Part shown: in pieces, positions 6,515 through 11,034 of the stretch
Layout: every line of letters starts with the position of its first letter
Position numbering within the stretch: position 1 is the stretch's first letter
Translations under genes and position numbers: made by a program
The notes under the pieces: generated by a model
The model's input: the letters and a program-made list of their open reading frames with translations, nothing else
Database searches by the model: none
What the model was told of the DNA's origin: nothing
From: Clostridiales bacterium
GTDB lineage: Bacteria; Bacillota; Clostridia; Lachnospirales; Lachnospiraceae
DNA: 11,034 nucleotides
Direction: 5' to 3'
Assembly (NCBI GenBank): GCA_019423835.1
Contig: JAHZAR010000087.1
Location: 1-11,034 of the forward strand

Positions 6515-8116
6515 ATGGAAACTGGTTATGGCATTTTAGCCCTCGTACCGCCTGTCATTGCGATTGCCCTTTGCTTCGCAACAAAACAGGTACTTATCTC
6601 AATGTTTGCAGGTTTATTTGCCGGATGTCTGATTATTTCCCATTGGAATCCATTCGCGGCCTGTGCATACGCTCTGGATCAGATCGCAGTGAACATGTCA
6701 GCAAACATCGTTCTGCTCCTGTTCACCCTGTTCATGGGCGTCGGCATTTCTTTCATCTGGAAGCTGGGCGGAAGCTTCGCTCTGGCAGCCGCTGCCAAGA
6801 AGCGTTTCAAAAAACGCCGCTCTGTCTGCCTGGGAACCTGGGGACTCGGTATGTGCTGCTCCGTTAACGACTGTCTGGCAGCCGCCATCGACGGAAACGT
6901 ATTCCGTGACATCTGTAAAGAGTACCGCATTTCATCTGAGAAATTCTCCTATGTTCTCGACGCCACAGCCGCTCCGGCAGCTGCATTCTTTATTTCCGAC
7001 TGGATCGCTTACCAGATCGGTATGATTGGCCAGGGACTTGACGCAGCAGGAATCACAAGCCTTACGCCTGTAGGCGCTTACTTTAAGACCCTTCCGTTCA
7101 ATATGTACTCCATCTTCACCCTGCTTTTCGTGGGAATGCTGATGTACACAGGACGCGATTACGGCCCAATGTTAAAGGCTGAGGCCCGCTGTCTGGAGAC
7201 TGGCGAGTTTACACGTGTCGGCGCAAAGCCAATGCTTGACGTGGGAAGCGAACTTGGAGAGGCAAAGCAGACAAAACCGATGATCCGCTCCTTCGTTCTT
7301 CCGATTCTTGTAACATTTGCTATCATCATCTTCGGTATCATCTACACCGGATGGACCAGCCCGGACCGCACAGGTTCAGGTTTTATGGACATCTTAAATG
7401 TATGCGATGTTCAGCTGGCACTCTACTGGGGCTCCTTTGGAATGGCAGTTACAGGTATTGTGATCGCTCTTGTTTCCAAGATCATGACCTTCGACGAGAC
7501 CATGTCCACTATCGTAGACGGCTTCAAGCTGATGTCCCTTACCGGAGCTATTCTGGTTATGGCCTGGTCACTGGCTGAGGTTACAAAGAGCATGGGACTT
7601 GGAGAGTTCGTTGCTCACTATGTAGGCGGCAATATCCCGACAGGACTTCTTCCTGTTCTGGTACTGCTCTGCTCCATGTTAGTTGCATTCGCAACCGGTA
7701 CTTCCTGGGGAACCATGGCTATCATGACTCCTCTGGCTATCCAGTTAGGTTACATGATTACACAGGATGTGGATTTCTCCGTCGGCATGTGCGGCGCTGT
7801 GTTATCCGGAGCAATCTTCGGTGACCACTGCTCACCGGTATCAGATACAACCGTTATGGCCTCCCTGTTCTCAGGCGCAGACCACATCGATCACGTTGGA
7901 ACTCAGATTCCTTACACCTGTACGGTTGGCGCTGTTATCGCTGTTTTATATCTGGCATACGGCTTCTTCCGCATCTCCCCGGTTATCATGATTCCGGTCG
8001 GACTCGTAGCACTGTACTTCTTACAGATTATCTTACATAACATCTTCATGAAGAAGTATGGAATTGATCCAAACTACTCAAAGACCATGACAGAAGATCA
8101 TGTGATGGCGAAATAA
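6515..8116 (+). CDS. NhaC-family Na+/H+ antiporter-like transporter
   Basis: The product is a 533-aa polytopic inner-membrane protein with roughly 11-13 hydrophobic segments and a length normal for the family. NhaC-type proteins exchange Na+ and H+, and some members (for example MleN) couple Na+/H+ to carboxylate exchange. Family marks are GTWGLGMCCSVNDCLAAAIDG (parts of 107-127), ATGTSWGTMAIMTPLA (393-408) and GAIFGDHCSPVSDTTVMAS (432-450), with charged or polar residues in membrane segments. The start is ATG 6515 behind GAGGAGG. It is transcribed away from the regulator and has its own sigma-54 promoter. Control by a substrate-type activator alongside a catabolic operon suggests that it moves the pathway's substrate or product, or supplies the ion gradient for it, rather than serving general sodium homeostasis; that is inference. 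Confidence 0.9.
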   Translation: METGYGILALVPPVIAIALCFATKQVLISMFAGLFAGCLIISHWNPFAACAYALDQIAVNMSANIVLLLFTLFMGVGISFIWKLGGSFALAAAAKKRFKKRRSVCLGTWGLGMCCSVNDCLAAAIDGNVFRDICKEYRISSEKFSYVLDATAAPAAAFFISDWIAYQIGMIGQGLDAAGITSLTPVGAYFKTLPFNMYSIFTLLFVGMLMYTGRDYGPMLKAEARCLETGEFTRVGAKPMLDVGSELGEAKQTKPMIRSFVLPILVTFAIIIFGIIYTGWTSPDRTGSGFMDILNVCDVQLALYWGSFGMAVTGIVIALVSKIMTFDETMSTIVDGFKLMSLTGAILVMAWSLAEVTKSMGLGEFVAHYVGGNIPTGLLPVLVLLCSMLVAFATGTSWGTMAIMTPLAIQLGYMITQDVDFSVGMCGAVLSGAIFGDHCSPVSDTTVMASLFSGADHIDHVGTQIPYTCTVGAVIAVLYLAYGFFRISPVIMIPVGLVALYFLQIILHNIFMKKYGIDPNYSKTMTEDHVMAK

Positions 8117-8166
8117 AATAGTACGAGGGGCTGTGTGAGAGCACAGCAGAAAGAAGAAAATTGAAT

Positions 8167-8218
8167 AAAAAAAGAAGCTTTACGGCAGCATCGCAAAAGC
8201 CGTAAAGCTTCTTTTTTT
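8167..8218. terminator. Strong bidirectional terminator after the transporter gene
   Basis: The left arm (8167-8186) and right arm (8199-8218) form a perfect 20-bp stem with a 12-nt loop. The core GAAGCTTTACGGC/GCCGTAAAGCTTC is flanked by seven A on the left and seven T on the right. This gives a U-run in both directions. It ends the transporter transcript 50-100 nt after the stop and may also stop minus-strand transcription from the desulfurase operon. A small extra stem, GCTGTG/CACAGC (8130-8147), precedes it. Confidence 0.9.
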
Positions 8219-8289
8219 ATTGAACTGCTGCTCTCTTCCTTCACTATCTTCTTTTCATGATTCTCTCCCGAAAGGAGCTGACATAGAAT

Positions 8290-8345
8290 GGGAGGCATGT
8301 GAGGATTTTGTGACTTTACCGGAACAAAATCCTCACATGCCTCCC
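8290..8345 (-). terminator. 21-bp perfect inverted repeat after the cysteine desulfurase gene
   Basis: Positions 8290-8310 (GGGAGGCATGTGAGGATTTTG) are the exact complement of 8325-8345, with a 14-nt loop. It begins 22 nt beyond the desulfurase stop codon, so it probably forms the 3' end of the region B transcript. There is no U-run after the stem on the minus strand (the next bases are ATTCTATG). It may act as a 3'-end stabiliser together with the stronger terminator at 8167-8218. Confidence 0.6.
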
Positions 8346-8367
8346 GCGTCTCTTTGCAGTCTTCTTT

Positions 8368-9516
8368 TTACTCTATCGCCATCTCTCTCACAGCCCGGAT
8401 TCCTGCTTCAATTTCCTCCTCTGTGTTAAACCAGGAGAACGAAAATCTCACGATTCCCTGCTCCACGGTTCCCAGAGACTGGTGCATCAGAGGAGCGCAG
8501 TGGGCTCCCGGCCGTGTGGCGATTCCATAGACCGTTTCCAGCTCATCGCTGACTCTCGAGGAATCGTAATCTCCAATGTTAATAGCTGCCACAGCCGTCC
8601 TTCTGAAGCGGCTCAGACTGTCCTCAAAATCGCCGTAGATTTTTACACCGGGTATGCTTTTTACCCCCTCATAAAACTGCATCAGCAGAGCGTTTTCCCT
8701 GCTGTGGATATTCTCCACGCCTGTCTTATCGATAAAATCCAGGGCTGCGTTCAGACCGGCAATGCCGTGTCCGTTCAGCGTTCCTGCCTCCAGTCTCACC
8801 GGCATCTCAGAAGGGTGTTCCTTCAGAAAGCTGTGGACTCCGCTGCCTCCCCGCTTGAGAGGTGCAATATCCACTCCCTCCCGGACGCAGAGGCCTCCCG
8901 TTCCCTGGGGGCCCATCAGACCCTTATGCCCGGTAAAGCACAGGACATCCGCCTGAAATACCTCCATGTCCACCGGATAGGCGCCGGCTGTCTGGGAAAT
9001 GTCGGCGATAAAAAGCAGGCCATGTTTTTTGCAGAATTCTCCTACTCGCTTCAGATCCACCACATTTCCTGTCACATTGGAAGCGTGGGTACAGATCACC
9101 GCCTTTGTGTTTTTCTTGAGATTGGTCTCAAATTCTTCATACTTCAGCCGTCCCAGACTGTCGCAGGTGACAAAGGACACATCGGTGCCCTGCTCTGCCA
9201 GATAAAACAGAGGCCTTAACACAGAATTGTGCTCCAGGACTGTCGTAATCACATGATCCTGAGGCCCGATCAGCCCGCAGATGGCTGTGTTCAGGCTCTC
9301 TGTCGCATTGCAGGTAAAAGCCGTCTGTCTGGGCTCGCCCGCATGAAACAGGCGGGCAATTTTCTCCCTTGTGCTGAAAATGATTCTGGAGGCGTCCATG
9401 GACGCCTCGCTGGCCCCTCTTCCTGAATTGCCAAAATTCATAAGAGCCCTGGACACGGCTTCTGCTACCTGGGCAGGCTTCTTCATCGTTGTAGCTGCAT
9501 TGTCAAAATAAATCAT
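8368..9516 (-). CDS. Cysteine desulfurase family protein (class V aminotransferase fold)
   Basis: The product is 382 aa. Cysteine desulfurases use PLP to take sulfur (or selenium from selenocysteine) from the amino acid onto a cysteine and pass it to acceptors. The N-terminus IYFDNAATT is diagnostic. Others are EHNS (95-98, His96), Asp172 and Gln175 in DISQTAG, the PLP lysine Lys198 in TGHKG, and Cys340 in RPGAHCAP, the likely persulfide cysteine. It is closer to the family sometimes found with selenium genes than to housekeeping IscS. I chose ATG 9514-9516 because homology starts there and AAGGCGG lies upstream; an open frame continues to 9648 but codes for nothing recognisable. It is the last gene of a YedE, TusA-like, DUF3343 and desulfurase series, so supply of Se or S for selenophosphate or cofactor synthesis is likely. 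Confidence 0.9.
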   Translation of the reverse strand: MIYFDNAATTMKKPAQVAEAVSRALMNFGNSGRGASEASMDASRIIFSTREKIARLFHAGEPRQTAFTCNATESLNTAICGLIGPQDHVITTVLEHNSVLRPLFYLAEQGTDVSFVTCDSLGRLKYEEFETNLKKNTKAVICTHASNVTGNVVDLKRVGEFCKKHGLLFIADISQTAGAYPVDMEVFQADVLCFTGHKGLMGPQGTGGLCVREGVDIAPLKRGGSGVHSFLKEHPSEMPVRLEAGTLNGHGIAGLNAALDFIDKTGVENIHSRENALLMQFYEGVKSIPGVKIYGDFEDSLSRFRRTAVAAINIGDYDSSRVSDELETVYGIATRPGAHCAPLMHQSLGTVEQGIVRFSFSWFNTEEEIEAGIRAVREMAIE

Positions 9517-9562
9517 ACTGTATCCGCCTTTCCAATCTGCTGCCAAAAATGCCTTTGTGGTT

Positions 9563-9598
9563 TGACAGCTGCAAATGGCAAATTTGACAAATATGTCA
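9563..9598. promoter_or_regulatory. TGACA/TGTCA box cluster upstream of the cysteine desulfurase
   Basis: In the 101-nt gap between the DUF3343 gene and the desulfurase, TGACA occurs at 9563 and 9585 and TGTCA at 9594. On the minus strand 9577-9590 reads TTGTCAAATTTGCC, close to TTGTCAATTTGCC at 6288-6300 and TTGACATTTGCC at 4284-4295. It may be a binding site for the activator encoded at 4412-6133. No convincing -24/-12 promoter lies between it and the gene. Confidence 0.35.
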
Positions 9599-9617
9599 TC
9601 GTACTTCCCTACCGGTT

Positions 9618-9854
9618 CTAATACAGAATTTCCGCAAAGTCTTCCCACTCAAGCCCTTTTTTCTCGAGAAAATCTTTAAATTCTTCTGCATGTTCCGGGC
9701 TTGTGCACCAGGCCAGGCCGCAGCCGGCCGACAGCTCCCGCGGCACAGGGATCATGCGCCCCGGCCGCCCGGCCTCCTTGCATGCCTTTTCAAGAGCAAT
9801 GGCATCCGCTGTCGTGTGAAATGTAATAATCAGTGTCGGTTCTTTCTTTCTCAT
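9618..9854 (-). CDS. DUF3343 domain protein (putative Se/S carrier-like)
   Basis: The product is a 78-aa soluble protein matching the small DUF3343 family: an N-terminal TLIITFHTTADAIALEKACKE-type strand-helix, a central PGRMIPVPRELSAGCGLAWC segment with Cys45 and Cys50, and a C-terminal amphipathic helix. The family is described as a putative selenium/sulfur carrier and often neighbours TusA-like and YedE genes, as here. I chose ATG 9852-9854, since homology begins there. The frame is open to 9983, but that stretch overlaps the preceding TusA-like gene and the long hairpin and looks non-coding. The ribosome binding site is weak (AAAGAGAG). No biochemical role is established. Confidence 0.8.
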   Translation of the reverse strand: MRKKEPTLIITFHTTADAIALEKACKEAGRPGRMIPVPRELSAGCGLAWCTSPEHAEEFKDFLEKKGLEWEDFAEILY

Positions 9855-9879
9855 ATTCTCTCTTTCATTTCTTCTGTAA

Positions 9880-9968
9880 CAGTTCGGCCGGCCGCCCTGA
9901 GGCAGGATCCCCCGGCGCTTTCGCGCAGATTGCGTAAAAGCGCCGGGGGATCCCGCAAAGCCGGACTG
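9880..9968. repeat. Long compound inverted repeat between the TusA-like and DUF3343 genes
   Basis: A perfect 17-bp stem, GGATCCCCCGGCGCTTT (9905-9921) with its complement (9937-9953), encloses a 15-nt loop that itself holds CGCA (9924-9927) and TGCG (9931-9934). Outside it, CAGTTCGGC (9880-9888) faces GCCGGACTG (9960-9968) with one mismatch. The element is very GC-rich and fills most of the 121-nt gap between the two genes. There is no U-run on either side, so it is not a normal terminator. It could be an mRNA-processing or dosage-setting hairpin, or a copy of a dispersed palindromic repeat. Confidence 0.7.
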
Positions 9969-9975
9969 TACCTTT

Positions 9976-10182
9976 CTATTCAATGATCAGTTCAAAATCT
10001 TCGCCGTTTTCCCTGACAGAAACATTTTTTCCCTGGCTCTTTGCATATTTCTCCACGTTCTGTCTTGTGTGGACTTCACTGACCAGCACCCGAATCGTCT
10101 CACTTCCATGTTTCTTAATGGCATCGGCTGTCAGCATTACCGGTTCCGGGCAGGAAAGCCCTCTTGCGTCTACCTCGTACAT
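9976..10182 (-). CDS. TusA/SirA-family sulfurtransferase-like protein
   Basis: The product is a 68-aa single-domain protein with the hallmark N-terminus VDARGLSCPEPVM. Cys11 in the CPxP motif is the usual persulfide-carrying residue. TusA-family proteins ferry sulfur as a persulfide between enzymes, and the YedF subgroup goes with selenium metabolism. Here it lies 49 nt after a YedE-type transporter gene, which supports a selenium or sulfur delivery role. The start is ATG 10180-10182, preceded by GAGAGGTGA. It lacks the extra C-terminal domain of longer YedF proteins; the separate DUF3343 gene next to it may supply that part. Confidence 0.88.
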   Translation of the reverse strand: MYEVDARGLSCPEPVMLTADAIKKHGSETIRVLVSEVHTRQNVEKYAKSQGKNVSVRENGEDFELIIE

Positions 10183-10231
10183 TCTCTGTCACCTCTCATT
10201 CATAATCCTTTCATTTTCTCTGCTGCACTTT

Positions 10232-11034
10232 TTATTTTTTCCCTTTGGAAGGCAAAAAACCAATCATAAACAGCACCACGATGGCAATCACCAGTGCCGC
10301 CTTTCCCGCAGCGGCCGGACCGCCGGCTACTGCTTCCGCTGTCTCAGTGGCTGCTGCCGCTGCCGAAGCCGCAAGGCCAAAATTATGGCAGAAGGCCGCT
10401 CCCACAAACAGCCCCAGGAAGGTCACGGCCGCATCAGAGGAACCCTGTCCAGTCAGAACCAGCTGTCTTAACGGACACCCTCCTGCAAGCACAGCAGCGA
10501 AGCCCACTGCATACATTCCCAGGAAATTCCAGATATGCTGAGAGTGGGCTACCGGCTGTCCGGCAAAGGAAAGCTTAAAGCCGCCTGTTGCCAGATTGAA
10601 TACCAGCATCACAACAAAAAGTCCTCCGAGCACGCTGAGAAGATCAAAATTTCTCATAAGGATTACATCGCGAAAACCTCCTGCAAAGCAGGTACGGCTT
10701 TTCTGCGCCACAGCTCCGAACACAAGTCCGGCGATCAGAGATGCCGCCACCGGAGCATGCATGCTTCCCGGGCCGGACTCACTGGACACAAACAGAGTTG
10801 TTGTAAGCGACAGCACAAACAGAAAAGCCAGAAGGGCCGGGATCACAAATCCGCTGGATTCCTTTGTGGAATAAGCTCTGCCCAGTGAAAATCCTCTCCT
10901 GAGGGCAAGGGTTCCGGTAAAAATTCCCAGCACAAAGCCTGGAAGTGCCACCAGAGCATTCAGATCTCCTGCCGAAAGCCGGAGAAGCAGACGCAGCGGA
11001 CAGCCCAGGAACACCAGTGAGCCAATCATCATAA
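10232..11034 (-). CDS. yedE: YedE-family putative selenium transporter (5' end outside the window)
   Basis: Only the C-terminal part (267 codons) is present; the frame runs off the right edge, and I judge that about 90-100 N-terminal residues are missing from the family's usual 350-370. It is a polytopic membrane protein with two GCPLR motifs (one near the window edge, one about 175 residues later) and RTCFAGGFRD between them, all family marks with conserved cysteines. The C-terminal loop is Ala-rich before a final membrane helix and a KGKK end. YedE/FdhT proteins are linked to selenium uptake or selenoprotein maturation. It is the most upstream visible gene of the minus-strand operon. The Met codons at the window edge lie inside conserved sequence and are not the start. 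Confidence 0.88.
   Translation of the reverse strand, partial: MMIGSLVFLGCPLRLLLRLSAGDLNALVALPGFVLGIFTGTLALRRGFSLGRAYSTKESSGFVIPALLAFLFVLSLTTTLFVSSESGPGSMHAPVAASLIAGLVFGAVAQKSRTCFAGGFRDVILMRNFDLLSVLGGLFVVMLVFNLATGGFKLSFAGQPVAHSQHIWNFLGMYAVGFAAVLAGGCPLRQLVLTGQGSSDAAVTFLGLFVGAAFCHNFGLAASAAAAATETAEAVAGGPAAAGKAALVIAIVVLFMIGFLPSKGKK

Noticed and set aside
8482..9219. 245-codon plus-strand open frame inside the desulfurase gene
   Set aside because: It is antisense to a clearly conserved PLP enzyme, has no recognisable domain and no good ribosome binding site.
9525..9560. Sigma-54 promoter directly upstream of the cysteine desulfurase
   Set aside because: TTGGCAGCAGATTGGA on the minus strand resembles the consensus, but the -12 part lacks GC at the required 10-bp spacing and would leave almost no room before the ribosome binding site.
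9517..9648. N-terminal extension of the cysteine desulfurase by 44 residues
   Set aside because: The family starts at MIYFDNAATT. The extension has no homology and runs through the TGACA box cluster and into the end of the DUF3343 gene.
9855..9983. N-terminal extension of the DUF3343 protein (frame open to 9983) or a selenocysteine SECIS element in the hairpin
   Set aside because: The extension overlaps the TusA-like stop and the palindrome, is Arg/Gly-rich without family similarity and lacks a good ribosome binding site. The TusA-like gene ends in TAG, not TGA, so the hairpin has no UGA to decode.
1..11034. Mobile element, prophage, CRISPR array, tRNA or rRNA
   Set aside because: No transposase or integrase motifs, no regularly spaced repeats and no RNA-gene signatures were seen on either strand.

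Overview
The window looks like chromosomal DNA from an anaerobic Firmicute, most likely a Lachnospiraceae/Clostridium cluster XIVa relative. The basis is strong AGGAGG-type ribosome binding sites, roughly half G+C, split glycine-dehydrogenase-type genes (gcvPA/gcvPB), a sigma-54 (RpoN) activator of clostridial type and a selenium-related gene set. No rRNA, tRNA, CRISPR array or insertion sequence is visible.

Region A (about 1-8230) is a self-contained sigma-54-controlled locus. A bacterial enhancer-binding protein (4412-6133, +) sits in the middle with its own sigma-A promoter. To its left, on the minus strand, is an operon of a short-chain dehydrogenase (3151-3948), a GcvPA-like protein (1632-3023) and a GcvPB-like protein (43-1608). 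To its right, on the plus strand, is an NhaC-family transporter (6515-8116). Nearly identical -24/-12 promoters, both of the form TTGGCAT-N5-TTGCTTT, stand in front of the dehydrogenase operon (4093-4107, -) and the transporter (6458-6472, +). Each has a cluster of TGTCA/TGACA boxes 120-220 bp upstream, the usual distance for activator sites. The inferred picture is that a substrate or signal activates the regulator, which switches on uptake (NhaC type) and a PLP plus NAD(P)-dependent breakdown pathway. The GcvPA/GcvPB pair lacks several signature motifs of true glycine decarboxylase, and no gcvH or gcvT is present, so the real substrate may not be glycine. This is the most likely undescribed system in the window.

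Region B (8368-11034, all minus strand) is a probable selenium/sulfur-trafficking operon. In transcription order it holds a YedE-type membrane transporter (5' end outside the window), a TusA/SirA-like carrier with a CPxP motif, a DUF3343 putative Se/S carrier and a cysteine-desulfurase-family PLP enzyme. A very stable 89-nt compound hairpin lies between the TusA-like and DUF3343 genes. A 21-bp perfect inverted repeat follows the desulfurase. The two regions converge on a 250-bp intergenic stretch that contains a strong bidirectional terminator.

A composite motif of the form TTG(T/A)CA-ATTTGCC, found in both activator-site clusters of region A, is also present just upstream of the desulfurase. 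This raises the possibility that part of region B responds to the same regulator.
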